DNA of 64,000 nt from an uncultured Prolixibacteraceae bacterium. Its GTDB lineage: Bacteria > Bacteroidota > Bacteroidia > Bacteroidales > Prolixibacteraceae. The translations under genes were made by a program, and so were the position numbers. The notes beneath the pieces are model-generated. The model saw only the letters and a program-made list of their open reading frames with translations. It was not told where the DNA came from and searched no databases. The stretch lies in the NCBI GenBank assembly GCA_937915865.1, contig CALGIG010000111.1, forward strand, positions 31,907-95,906, read 5' to 3'. This document shows, in pieces, positions 51,046 through 60,490 of the stretch (positions are counted from its first letter, which is position 1; each line of letters opens with the position of its first letter).

Positions 51046-53811
51046 ATGAGAAATATCCTTTTGCTTGTCTTCGTCTTATTTTTTTCTCTGGCTCTCACAT
51101 GTGGCTATACCGTTACTGAAGGTTCAAAAGTTGTCGGGATGAAAGCTTTTAAAGCCACTAACTCATCGGTCCTTTTTAGCTGGCAGGTAGAAACAAGTCA
51201 ACATGGCTGGAAACAGTTGGCGTACAAGGTTCAGGTTGCAAATTCGGTTGAGTATCTGAAAAATTCTGAAAAGCTGGTGTGGAATTCGGGTAAAATAGAA
51301 TCCGAACAGTCCAATTTGGTTCCTGCCGCCGGTATTGTTTTAAAACCAGCCCAAACGTATTATTGGAGAGTAAAACTCTGGAATAGCCAGAATACTGAAA
51401 CCGATTGGAGTGAACCTGCTGTCCTAAAAACCGGGTTGGTTTCTGAAACCGACTGGCAAGGAGCTCAGTGGATTGGGTATGAAGATATGCCTGCTAACAA
51501 ACGAATGGTTCCCGGGGTGCACGGAAATGGCAATAAACTTGGAGAATTATGTGTTGACCGGACTGTGGTGCCGTTATTTAGAAAAGAATTTGTTGTTAGA
51601 AAAAAAATTAAGGAAGCAACTTTATATGTTACAGGACTTGGGCAATATGAGGCTTCGGTTAATGGGCAGAAAGTAGGAAATTCTTTTCTTTCGCCCGGAT
51701 GGACCAATTACGATAAAACTGTTTTATACAATTCGTATGATATAACTTCCTTGTTGAAACAAGGGGAAAACACTATTGGGGCGATTGTTGGTAATGGTTT
51801 TTACAATATCAACCGCGAGCGCTACCGTAAATTGGTGATTGCATGGGGATATCCGAAATTAATCGGCCAATTGCGTATTCGGTTTACCGACGAGACTGAG
51901 CAGGTTTTGGTTACCGGTCCGGATTGGAAAACAGCTCCGTCGCCCATAACTTATACCAGTATTTATGGTGGCGAAGATTATGATGCACGTCTTGAACAGC
52001 AAGGCTGGAACGAACCTGGGTTTAATGATAAGGCATGGAAAAATGCCGTTTCGGTAACTGCACCAACCGGAAAACTAATAGAAGAATACGACTATCCACT
52101 TGAAATAAAAGAAACTTTTTCTGCGAAAACGATTAAGAAGCTTGCTGATGGCGCTTATTTGTACGACTTTGGGCAAAACGCTTCAGGAATTGTTGAACTG
52201 AAAGTGAAAGGTAAAAAAGGGCAGGAGGTACGGCTGACTCCTTCAGAATTAATAAAACCCGATGGCCAACCTAATCAATCTGCCACTGGTTCGCCCAACT
52301 ATTTTTCGTATATCATGAAGGGTGATGGCATTGAAGATTGGCAACCCCGGTTTACATACACTGGTTTTCGTTATGTGAAGGTGGAAGGGGCTGTTCCTGA
52401 GGGAGAAAACGTAGAAGGTGCAAATGTAATTGTGGATTTGAAATTGCTGCACAACCGGAATTCGACACCGCAAACCGGTACTTTTTCTTGTTCGAACGAT
52501 TTGTTTAACCGCACTTTTACGCTGATTAACTGGGGAATCAAGAGTAATTTGCAAAGTGTTCTTACCGATTGTCCTCACCGTGAAAAGCTTGGCTGGCTGG
52601 AGCAAACTTTCCTGATGGGAAGCGCGGTCCACTATAATTTCGATTTATATCAGCTTTACACCAAACAAGTGAACGATATGATTGAAGCACAGCTTCCCAA
52701 TGGTTTGGTCCCGGATATTGCACCTGAGTATGTGCCATTCGAAAGTGGTTTTCGCGATTCGCCCGAATGGGGAAGTGCTGCAGTAATATTACCTTGGATG
52801 ATTTATTATTGGTACGGAGATATTTCGGTAATGGAAAAAGCATGGCCTATGATGAACCGCTATGCAGAATATCTCAAAAGCAAATCGGAGAACCATATTT
52901 TATCGCATGGGCTGGGCGACTGGTTCGACTTGGGACCCAATCGTCCGGGCGAGGCACAATTAACACCTAAAATGCTAACTGCAACAGCTATTTATTACTA
53001 TGATTTGAAGTTACTCAGCGAAATGGCCGGCGTGTTGAAAAAGAACGATGAGCAAAAAAATCTGGCTGCCTGGGCGAATGAAATAAAGGTGGCTTTCAAT
53101 GCTAAATTTTTTAATCCTGAAACAGGGATTATTTCGACCGGAAGCCAAACAGCTATGGCTATGCCATGGTGTGTTGGTTTGGTCGATGGTCAGTACAAGG
53201 AAAAGGTGATGCAAAACCTCGAAAAATCGATTCGTGAACAGGGGAAACCATTAACTGCAGGCGATGTTGGCTTTCACTACCTGGTTGAAGCGTTGACAAA
53301 AAGCGGACGTTCGCAATTATTGTTCGAAATGAACAACCGCGACGATGTTCCTGGTTATGGCTTCCAATTGAAAAAAGGGGCGACAGCGCTCACCGAGTCG
53401 TGGCCTGCACTGGAAAATGTTTCAAATAATCACCTCATGCTTGGGCATTTAATGGATTGGTTTTATGCCGGTCTGGGCGGAATTGGTCAGACTGAAAATT
53501 CAGTTGCGTACAAGGAAATTGTGATTAAACCTGAAATAGTAGGCGATCTCACCTGGGTGAAGTCCAGTTACCAGTCGCCTTATGGATTGATTCGCTCCGA
53601 CTGGGAAAAGACGAATGTTGGTATGAAAATGAATGTTTCGGTTCCGGCGAATACTTCGGCATTGGTTTATGTGCCTGCTAATTCTGCTTCTGAAATAAAA
53701 GAAAGTGCTAAGGCCATCTCTAATCTGAAAGACGTTCGGGTTGTTGGAGAAGAAAATGGCCGGATTGTACTGAAAATTGGATCGGGAGACTATCATTTTG
53801 TCATTGAATAA
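51046..53811 (+). CDS. GH78 alpha-L-rhamnosidase
   Basis: A 921-residue exported enzyme with signal peptide (1-20). Domains: an N-terminal Fn3-like module (about 30-135), the GH78 accessory beta-sandwich with ATLYVTGLGQYEASVNGQKVGNSFLSPGWTNYDKTVLY (about 190-230), and the (alpha/alpha)6 catalytic domain (about 480-820). The last includes LTDCPHREKLGWLEQTFLMG and ESWPALENVSNNHLMLGHLMDWFYAGLGGI. These are the acid and base regions of GH78. A C-terminal beta domain follows. It hydrolyses terminal alpha-L-rhamnose, probably on pectic or other plant/algal glycans. Confidence 0.94.
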   Translation: MRNILLLVFVLFFSLALTCGYTVTEGSKVVGMKAFKATNSSVLFSWQVETSQHGWKQLAYKVQVANSVEYLKNSEKLVWNSGKIESEQSNLVPAAGIVLKPAQTYYWRVKLWNSQNTETDWSEPAVLKTGLVSETDWQGAQWIGYEDMPANKRMVPGVHGNGNKLGELCVDRTVVPLFRKEFVVRKKIKEATLYVTGLGQYEASVNGQKVGNSFLSPGWTNYDKTVLYNSYDITSLLKQGENTIGAIVGNGFYNINRERYRKLVIAWGYPKLIGQLRIRFTDETEQVLVTGPDWKTAPSPITYTSIYGGEDYDARLEQQGWNEPGFNDKAWKNAVSVTAPTGKLIEEYDYPLEIKETFSAKTIKKLADGAYLYDFGQNASGIVELKVKGKKGQEVRLTPSELIKPDGQPNQSATGSPNYFSYIMKGDGIEDWQPRFTYTGFRYVKVEGAVPEGENVEGANVIVDLKLLHNRNSTPQTGTFSCSNDLFNRTFTLINWGIKSNLQSVLTDCPHREKLGWLEQTFLMGSAVHYNFDLYQLYTKQVNDMIEAQLPNGLVPDIAPEYVPFESGFRDSPEWGSAAVILPWMIYYWYGDISVMEKAWPMMNRYAEYLKSKSENHILSHGLGDWFDLGPNRPGEAQLTPKMLTATAIYYYDLKLLSEMAGVLKKNDEQKNLAAWANEIKVAFNAKFFNPETGIISTGSQTAMAMPWCVGLVDGQYKEKVMQNLEKSIREQGKPLTAGDVGFHYLVEALTKSGRSQLLFEMNNRDDVPGYGFQLKKGATALTESWPALENVSNNHLMLGHLMDWFYAGLGGIGQTENSVAYKEIVIKPEIVGDLTWVKSSYQSPYGLIRSDWEKTNVGMKMNVSVPANTSALVYVPANSASEIKESAKAISNLKDVRVVGEENGRIVLKIGSGDYHFVIE

Positions 53812-53964
53812 TGAATTTTTCAGGATATGAACGAGATTTTTCACTTCGTTTGAAATGACAATCGTCTCCAAAATAAATAGTTGCCATTCATAGTGAAATG
53901 AAGAATCTTATTCATTTGAAGAGTTGTAATAGTTATTAACGATTGCTAATTAAACCAACTAAAC

Positions 53965-56900
53965 ATGATTAAAAGACTAATCTTATTTTTTTCGGTTTTA
54001 GGCCTTATAATTATGGGATTATCACTGAAGCCGGATCAATACAAAGTTTCGTGGAAAGTTGTGGAAAATGGGTTTGTTACGCCTCCTGATTCCATTCAAA
54101 CAAGTGTTTACTGGTACTGGATTTCGGATAATATTTCGAAGGAAGGTGTGGTGAAAGACTTACAGTCGATGAAAAAAGCAGGAATTAACCGGGCTTTTAT
54201 TGGAAACATAGGGTTGAGCGATATTCCTTATGGGAAAGTGAAAATGCTGAGCGACGAATGGTGGGACATCTTACATGCTGCCCTGAAAACAGCTACGGAA
54301 TTGAACATCGAAATCGGGATTTTTAACTCTCCGGGATGGAGCCAGTCAGGTGGTCCGTGGGTGAAATCCGGACAGGCTATGCGCTATCTCACAGCGTCGG
54401 AACTTCGGGTGAAGGGGCCGCAAAAATTCTCAGGGAAACTAGATGAACCAATCCAGATTTTTCAGGATGTCAGGGTTATAGCATATCCGGCGGCCAAAAA
54501 TGATCAGCTTACATTGAACTCACAGAATACAAAAATTGCTTCAACACCTGAGTTGGATAACCTCACATATATTTTAGATGGAAACAATACTACTGGAATA
54601 GAATTACCCAAAGATCAGGAGATAGTATTTTCAATTGATTCTGAAGAGCCTTTTACCGTTCGCAGTTTATCAATTCAGCCTACTGAAAAGCCATTGCTTG
54701 CCGAGGTCCTATTTCAGGCAAAAGATAATAACGGTGAGTTCCAAACGCTTTCCCAATTTCAGCTAAACCGTTCCAATACAGCATTAAACGTAGGTTTTAA
54801 GCCGTTTGCACCAGGCGTGGTTTCTGTTCCTGAAACAACGTCCAACAGTTTCAGAGTGAAAATTAAAAATACCAAGGCTGGTGGCGGATTGTCCGAAATC
54901 GGAATTTCGTCGGCTTCACAGGTAGAGCGTTTCAGTGAAAAAACGCTGGCCAAAATGCACCCCACACCACTACCTTACTGGAAAGATTACCAGTGGCCTG
55001 TACAGCCTGAACCCAAAGATAAATCGACGGTGATAGATGGATCGAAAGTGTTGGATATTACCAAATATATGGCCATAGATGGAACGTTGAACTGGGATGT
55101 ACCTGCCGGGGAGTGGATTATTGCCCGCACAGGAATGACGCCAACAGGAACTGTCAACAGTCCGGCATCGCCCGAAGCAACCGGATATGAGGTAGATAAA
55201 ATGAGTAAAAAGCACACTGAAATGCACTTCTACGGTCATATAGGCGAGATACTGAAACGCATTCCTGAAGCCGACCGCAAATGTTTTAAAGTGGTTGTTC
55301 AGGATAGTTATGAAACTGGAGGTCAGAATTTTACTGATGATTTTATCGCCGAATTTAAACAAAAATACGGATACGATCCTGTCCCTTATTTCCCTGTTTA
55401 CCAGGGGAAGGTGGTGAACAGCGAATTGGAATCGGATCGTTTTCTTTGGGACATGCGCCGCATGGTAGCCGATAAAGTAGCCTACGATTATGTAGGCGGA
55501 TTACGCGATGTGAGCCACAAGCACGGGTTGCACACCTGGCTCGAATGTTATGGGCATTGGGGTTTCCCGAGCGAATTTTTGATGTATGGAGGACAGTCGG
55601 ACGAAATTGGAGGCGAATTCTGGAGCGAAGGCGAATTGGGCGATATTGAAAACCGTGCGGCTACTTCGTGTGGGCATATTTACGGGAAAAACAAGATTTC
55701 AGCCGAGTCGAACACCTGTTCGGGAAGGCCATTCAGCCGCTATCCCGGAACCATCAAACAACGTGGTGATCGGTTTTTTGCTGAAGGAATCAACAATACC
55801 TTGTTGCATGTTTACATTACCCAGCCTTACGATAAACTTCCGGGGATGAACGCTTGGTTTGGCAACGAGTTTAACCGCAACAACACCTGGTTTTCGCAAA
55901 TAGATGTTTACACCCAATACCTGAAACGCACGAATTTTATGCTTCAGCAAGGGTTGAATGTAGCCGATGTTGCTTATTTTATTGGAGAAGACGCTCCAAA
56001 AATGACAGGTGTTGCAGATCCGCCACTGCCTGTAGGCTACCAGTTCGATTACATGAATGCCGAAGTAATTGAAAAATTTATGACGGTGAAAAATGGCTTA
56101 ATCACTTTGCCTCACGGAACGCAGTACCGCATTTTGGTTTTGCCTAAACTGGAAACCATGCGTCCCGAATTACTTAGCAAAATAAAACAACTCGTCAAAG
56201 ATGGCGCTGTTGTTTTGGGTCCTGCACCCAGCCGGTCGCCCAGCTTACAAAATCAACCGCAGGCCGACGAGCAGGTAAAGCAAATGGCTGCTGAATTATG
56301 GGGAAATGTGAATGGAACCACAATCAAATCGCGAAAAGTTAGAAAAGGAATGATTATGAACGGGATGTCGATGAAAGAAGCTTTTGCGCTGATTGGCTGT
56401 GTGCCCGATTGCCGTTTGCCCGAGGATAAGGCCATTCATTACGGGCACCGGACTTTGAAAGAGGGTGAAATTTATTTCATCACCAACCAGACTGCCGAAC
56501 AGAAAATATTCACTCCTGAGTTCAGGGTAAAAGGGTTGCTGCCCGAATTGTGGGAAGCCACCACCGGAAACATTCGTAATTTGCCGGCATACACTCAAAA
56601 AGAGCAAACAACTTTAGTTCCGCTGAAACTGGAACCTTACGAAAGTGTGTTTATTGTTTTCAGAAAAGCTACCGGGAAAAACCAGGAAAGTCAATTTGTT
56701 GACAACTATCCAAGTCCGAAGGTATTGGCCGAACTGAACGGACCGTGGAGCGTACAGTTTGATGCGAAAATGAGAGGACCGGAACAGCCGGTTGTTTTCC
56801 AAAATCTTCAGGATTGGACGAAATCGGATGATGAGCGGATCAAATATTATTCAGGAACAGCATTTTATACCAGTAAATTCAAAATTGGCAAATTACCTGC

Positions 56901-57207
56901 CGGCGAGAATGTGGTTATCGATTTGGGAGCTTTTACTGCGATGGCCAAAATAAGTATAAATGGCTCTTATGCAGGAGGATTGTGGACCAAACCTTATCGT
57001 CTGGACATCACCAAATGGGCCAGAGAGGGGGAAAATACCATTCGGGTTGAGTTGGTAAATACCTGGGTCAACCGGTTGATTGGCGATAGCAAGATGCCTG
57101 TCGGGCAGCGTCCGACCTGGTGTCCTGTCAGTCCGTTTAAACCTGAAAATCCGTTGCAACCTTCAGGTTTGTTTGGTCCGGTGCAGGTTTTGAGTGTGAA
57201 GTATTAA
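53965..57207 (+). CDS. GH106-like glycoside hydrolase
   Basis: A 1080-residue exported enzyme. The N-terminus is a single hydrophobic signal segment without a lipobox. The catalytic barrel begins with PPDSIQTSVYWYWISDNISKEGVVKDLQSMKKAGINRAFIGN and contains GIFNSPGWSQSGGPWV, VVQDSYETGGQNFTDDFIAEFKQKYGYDP and WLECYGHWGFPSEFLMYGGQSDEIGGEFW. These match Glyco_hydro_106 (alpha-L-rhamnosidase) proteins; the Glu residues in DSYETG and WLECYG are catalytic candidates. A GH2-like beta-sandwich near the C-terminus (VVIDLGAFTAMAKISINGSYAGGLW) completes it. Preceded by AAACCAACTAAA directly before the ATG. Confidence 0.88.
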   Translation: MIKRLILFFSVLGLIIMGLSLKPDQYKVSWKVVENGFVTPPDSIQTSVYWYWISDNISKEGVVKDLQSMKKAGINRAFIGNIGLSDIPYGKVKMLSDEWWDILHAALKTATELNIEIGIFNSPGWSQSGGPWVKSGQAMRYLTASELRVKGPQKFSGKLDEPIQIFQDVRVIAYPAAKNDQLTLNSQNTKIASTPELDNLTYILDGNNTTGIELPKDQEIVFSIDSEEPFTVRSLSIQPTEKPLLAEVLFQAKDNNGEFQTLSQFQLNRSNTALNVGFKPFAPGVVSVPETTSNSFRVKIKNTKAGGGLSEIGISSASQVERFSEKTLAKMHPTPLPYWKDYQWPVQPEPKDKSTVIDGSKVLDITKYMAIDGTLNWDVPAGEWIIARTGMTPTGTVNSPASPEATGYEVDKMSKKHTEMHFYGHIGEILKRIPEADRKCFKVVVQDSYETGGQNFTDDFIAEFKQKYGYDPVPYFPVYQGKVVNSELESDRFLWDMRRMVADKVAYDYVGGLRDVSHKHGLHTWLECYGHWGFPSEFLMYGGQSDEIGGEFWSEGELGDIENRAATSCGHIYGKNKISAESNTCSGRPFSRYPGTIKQRGDRFFAEGINNTLLHVYITQPYDKLPGMNAWFGNEFNRNNTWFSQIDVYTQYLKRTNFMLQQGLNVADVAYFIGEDAPKMTGVADPPLPVGYQFDYMNAEVIEKFMTVKNGLITLPHGTQYRILVLPKLETMRPELLSKIKQLVKDGAVVLGPAPSRSPSLQNQPQADEQVKQMAAELWGNVNGTTIKSRKVRKGMIMNGMSMKEAFALIGCVPDCRLPEDKAIHYGHRTLKEGEIYFITNQTAEQKIFTPEFRVKGLLPELWEATTGNIRNLPAYTQKEQTTLVPLKLEPYESVFIVFRKATGKNQESQFVDNYPSPKVLAELNGPWSVQFDAKMRGPEQPVVFQNLQDWTKSDDERIKYYSGTAFYTSKFKIGKLPAGENVVIDLGAFTAMAKISINGSYAGGLWTKPYRLDITKWAREGENTIRVELVNTWVNRLIGDSKMPVGQRPTWCPVSPFKPENPLQPSGLFGPVQVLSVKY

Positions 57208-57209
57208 AA

Positions 57210-57345
57210 AGCTTCACCCCAAACCCCTCTCCCAGGTGGAGAGAGGTTTGATCGTAGCTTGATGAAGGTATTGTGTTTAAATTGAGAGTGTTGTGAGTAT
57301 TGTCAACCTGAAGTCTCCCCTTTCGGGGGAGATTTAGAGGGGGCT
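57210..57345. repeat. Composite intergenic repeat, copy A
   Basis: Left end AGCTTCACCCCAAACCCCTC with hairpin CTCTCC/GGAGAG. The middle contains GTGTTGTGAGTATTGTCAACC. Right end TCCCCTTTCGGGGGAGATTTAGAGGGGGCT. It fills the 153-bp gap between GH106-like and GH99-like genes. Confidence 0.85.
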
Positions 57346-57360
57346 AAAACATTAACTTAT

Positions 57361-58554
57361 ATGAAGCATCAGATCGTTTTATTACTCGTTATTTACATGT
57401 TCCCTGCATTTCTTTCGGCACAAAAGAAAGACAGCAAGATAACGGTTGCATCGTATTATTTTCCGAATTACCATACCGGCGATGCCCGAAACGACAAGAA
57501 TAAAGGCTCAGGCTGGTCGGAATGGGAGTTGGTAAAAGCTGCCCAACCTAAGTTCTCTGAGCATCATCAGCCCAATATTCCGCTCTGGGGATACACTGAT
57601 GAAAAGGACCCGAAAGTGATGGAACAAAAAATTCAGGCAGCGTCGGATTACGGAATTGATTGTTTCATTTTCGATTGGTATATGTACGAAGATGGACCTT
57701 TTCTGAACCGTTGTATCGACGAAGGTTTTCTTAAGGCCAGAAATGTGGACAAAATCAAGTTTGCCCTGATGTGGGCCAACCACGATTGGGTCGAAATTCA
57801 TCCCTACAAGCGCGGTACACCGCAGAAATTGCTTTATCCGGGAAAGGTGTCGGCAAAGCGATTCGACGAAATTGGCGATTTATTAATTGCACAATATTTC
57901 ACAAAGCCCAATTACTGGAAGATAGAAGGTAAGCCTTATTTTTCGGTGTACGACATTCAGAAATTCATTGAAGGTTTTGGAAGCATTGAAGCCACCAAAG
58001 CCGCGATGGATCGGCTGAACAAAAAGGCCATTGCCGCCGGATTGAAAGGCATTCACTGGAATATGGTGGCGTGGGGGCAGCCTATTTTACCGGTTGAAAA
58101 AATCAAGGCCAACTTTGCCGACCTAATGAAACAACTTGGCTTTGATTCTGCCACTTCGTACGTGTGGATTCACCATGCCACTTTGCCTGATCGTCAAACC
58201 GACTATAACAATGTACGGGATCAATACCTGAAACATTGGGATAATGCCAAAACCGAATATCCGGTGCCATATTTTCCGAATATAACAATGGGTTGGGACT
58301 CAAGTCCGCGCTGCGATCCGTCTTCAGAATGGGGAAACTTCGGTTATCCATTCATGAATATTATAGGAAATAATACGCCTGAAAACTTCAAAAAAGCTTT
58401 GCAAATAACCAAAGACAAAATGCTGTCCGATGCAAATGGGCCAAGAGTCCTGACCATCAATTGCTGGAACGAATGGACAGAAGGAAGTTACCTGGAACCC
58501 GACATCAAAAATAAGTTTAGGTACCTGGAAGCTGTAAAAAGTGTGTTTAAATAA
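57361..58554 (+). CDS. GH99-like (WbsX-type) glycan-active protein
   Basis: A 397-residue exported protein with signal peptide (1-20, ending SAQKKD). The barrel begins VASYYFPNYH and has GSGWSEWELVKAAQPKF, YGIDCFIFDWYMYEDGPFLNRCIDEGF, IKFALMWANHDW and INCWNEWTEGSYLEPD, the pattern of GH99/WbsX-like proteins. GH99 enzymes cleave alpha-mannosidic bonds, and the Glu in NEWTEGSYLEP fits a catalytic residue. The -like group has broader unknown substrates. Flanked on both sides by the composite repeat. Confidence 0.88.
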   Translation: MKHQIVLLLVIYMFPAFLSAQKKDSKITVASYYFPNYHTGDARNDKNKGSGWSEWELVKAAQPKFSEHHQPNIPLWGYTDEKDPKVMEQKIQAASDYGIDCFIFDWYMYEDGPFLNRCIDEGFLKARNVDKIKFALMWANHDWVEIHPYKRGTPQKLLYPGKVSAKRFDEIGDLLIAQYFTKPNYWKIEGKPYFSVYDIQKFIEGFGSIEATKAAMDRLNKKAIAAGLKGIHWNMVAWGQPILPVEKIKANFADLMKQLGFDSATSYVWIHHATLPDRQTDYNNVRDQYLKHWDNAKTEYPVPYFPNITMGWDSSPRCDPSSEWGNFGYPFMNIIGNNTPENFKKALQITKDKMLSDANGPRVLTINCWNEWTEGSYLEPDIKNKFRYLEAVKSVFK

Positions 58555-58555
58555 A

Positions 58556-58677
58556 AGCCCCACCAACCTCCCCGAAGGGGAGTCTAAGAAGGTAAAAAGA
58601 ATGTTTATTGAAAACGAAAGTGTTGTGAATATGTGCCATCCAAAGTCTCCTCTTTCGGGGGAGATTTAGCGGGGGCT
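58556..58677. repeat. Composite intergenic repeat, copy B
   Basis: Left end AGCCCCACCAACCTCCCC; middle AAAGTGTTGTGAATATGTGCC; right end TCCTCTTTCGGGGGAGATTTAGCGGGGGCT. It matches copy A in its right half almost base for base. Confidence 0.85.
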
Positions 58678-58694
58678 CTTTAAAAAAATATTAT

Positions 58695-60107
58695 ATGACC
58701 AAAATAGGATTATTTGGAATTGGGCTGGATACTTATTGGGCTCAGTTCGATGGATTGCTTGATAATCTGAAAAAATATCAGGAAGAAATAAAAAACAGGA
58801 TTGCCGGTTTTGGGGTGGAAGTGGCCGATGCCGGAATGGTTGACAACCCGGTAAAAGCCCGCGAAGCTGCTGATTTTTTGAAAGCGCAGGATGTTGAAAT
58901 AGTCTTTTTGTATGTTTCGACTTATGCTTTATCGTCAACTGTTTTGCCCGTAGCTCAAAAGTTGAAAGTGCCGGTAGTAATATTGAACCTTCAACCGGTG
59001 GCAGAACTTGATTACAAAGCTTTCAATGCGTTGGGCGACCGCGGTAAAATGACCGGGGTTTGGCTCGAACATTGCCAGGCTTGCTCGGTTCCCGAAATTG
59101 CCAGCGTGTTCAACCGTTCAGGAATTAAATATGATTTTGTAACTGGCTATTTGCAAGACGAAAACGCATGGCGTGAAATTGAAGCATGGACCGAGGCTGC
59201 AAGTGTTGCCGCTGCAATGCGAAACAACCGACTCGGTATTTTGGGCCATTATTACTGCGGAATGTTGGATGTTTATACCGACACCACCAAACAATCAGCT
59301 GTTTTCGGCACGCACATCGAATTGCTCGAAATGTGCGAGTTGAAGAAATATCGTGATGCGGTGACCGATGTCGAAGTTCAGGCTAAAATTCAGGAATTTC
59401 ATACGGCTTTTGATGTTTCACCAGAATGTGAACCTGCTGAAATTGAACGGGCAGCTCGTACTTCGCTTGCACTGGATCAATTGGTCAAAAACCGTGACCT
59501 GGGTTCGATGGCTTATTACTACGAAGGCGAATCGGGCAACGATTACGAGAATATCGTAACTTCGGTAATTGCCGGAAATACTTTGCTGACGGGCAAAAAC
59601 ATACCAGTGGCAGGCGAATGTGAAGTAAAAAATGCTCAAGCCATGAAAATAATGGCCGAATTTGGCGCCGGCGGCTCGTTCTCCGAATTTTATCTGATGG
59701 ATTTCAATGACGATATTGTGATGCTGGGACATGATGGCCCGGCCCATTTTGCCATTGCCGAAGGGCGTGTAAAACTGGTTCCATTGCCTATTTATCACGG
59801 GAAACCCGGCAAAGGCTTGTCTATCCAGATGTCGGTGAAACATGGTCCGGTAACATTGTTGTCGGTAGTCGAAAATAATGAAGGAGTATTTCTTTTGGTT
59901 GCCGAGGGTGAATCGGTTCCCGGACCTGTACTCGAAATTGGAAATACCAACAGCCGATACCGTTTTTCGATTGGGGCCAAACGGTTTATGAACGAATGGT
60001 CGAAGCAAGGACCAGCGCATCATTGTGCGATTGGTGTTGGTCATATTGCCAATAAAATTGAGAAGCTGGGTAAAATAGTAGGAATTGATGTAGTGAAGGT
60101 TTGCTAA
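58695..60107 (+). CDS. L-fucose/L-arabinose isomerase family protein
   Basis: A 470-residue cytoplasmic protein of the L-fucose/L-arabinose isomerase superfamily. It starts with a periplasmic-binding-like Rossmann fold (KIGLFGIGLDTYWAQFDGLLDNL, then FLYVSTYALSSTVLPVAQ). The middle has LGHYYCGMLDVYTDTTKQSAVFGTHIELLEM, and the C-terminal domain carries EFGAGGSFSEFYLMDFNDDIVMLGHDGPAHFAIA with Glu/Asp/His that could ligate Mn2+. Relatives include true ketol isomerases, but many members have no tested substrate. In this context it may convert rhamnose, fucose or arabinose released by the neighbouring glycosidases. It is the only cytoplasmic catabolic enzyme in the cluster. Confidence 0.88.
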   Translation: MTKIGLFGIGLDTYWAQFDGLLDNLKKYQEEIKNRIAGFGVEVADAGMVDNPVKAREAADFLKAQDVEIVFLYVSTYALSSTVLPVAQKLKVPVVILNLQPVAELDYKAFNALGDRGKMTGVWLEHCQACSVPEIASVFNRSGIKYDFVTGYLQDENAWREIEAWTEAASVAAAMRNNRLGILGHYYCGMLDVYTDTTKQSAVFGTHIELLEMCELKKYRDAVTDVEVQAKIQEFHTAFDVSPECEPAEIERAARTSLALDQLVKNRDLGSMAYYYEGESGNDYENIVTSVIAGNTLLTGKNIPVAGECEVKNAQAMKIMAEFGAGGSFSEFYLMDFNDDIVMLGHDGPAHFAIAEGRVKLVPLPIYHGKPGKGLSIQMSVKHGPVTLLSVVENNEGVFLLVAEGESVPGPVLEIGNTNSRYRFSIGAKRFMNEWSKQGPAHHCAIGVGHIANKIEKLGKIVGIDVVKVC

Positions 60108-60108
60108 G

Positions 60109-60476
60109 AGGCCTCACCCCCAGCCCCTCTCCAAGGAGAGGGGTGTAGAGCAGTGGCTTGCGAAACGCATTTTATTCAAATTGAAACGAACATGTTGCGG
60201 TAAACACAAACACCAATGAGGATACCTTCTGCAACATGAAAGTTCCATCAGACAATTAAAAACAAATTATCTTCTGATGAAATAGCCATAAGAGCAAATG
60301 CTCATATAAACCGAAAATGAATTGACCAGCGGGAAATCCGCGAAGCGAATAAATGGCTATTCCATGAGTACGTGACCACATTTGAATAAATAAAACAATA
60401 TATACGAATGAAAATATTGTGAATGTATGCAACCTAAAGTCTCCCCCCCCTTTCCGGGGGAGATTTAGAGGGGGCT
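60109..60476. repeat. Composite intergenic repeat, copy C, interrupted
   Basis: Left end AGGCCTCACCCCCAGCCCCTC with hairpin CCTCTCC/GGAGAGG, then GAGCAGTGGCTTGCGAAA; right end TCCCCCCCCTTTCCGGGGGAGATTTAGAGGGGGCT after GAAAATATTGTGAATGTATGC. Other copies are about 120-136 bp; this one is about 368 bp because of inserted DNA in the middle. Confidence 0.8.
60276..60366. repeat. Nested palindromic repeat, copy 2
   Basis: Terminal inverted repeat TGATGAAATAGCCAT / ATGGCTATTCCATGA. Inner hairpin GAGCAAATGCTC. Same family as 23107-23173 in opposite orientation, with an extra 25-30 bases in the centre (GCGGGAAATCCGC palindrome). Confidence 0.8.
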
Positions 60477-60490
60477 TAAACTAATAAACC

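Larger units (their letters stand above)
60108..60490. other. Intergenic region with a repeat split by a second repeat
   Basis: A 383-bp gap. The composite repeat (60109-60476) fills nearly all of it and contains the palindromic element 60276-60366. No ORF. Confidence 0.7.

Noticed and set aside
59418..60044. 208-codon minus-strand frame opposite the isomerase gene
   Set aside because: Antisense to a well-supported gene; no motif; long shadow frames are common opposite GC-balanced coding DNA.
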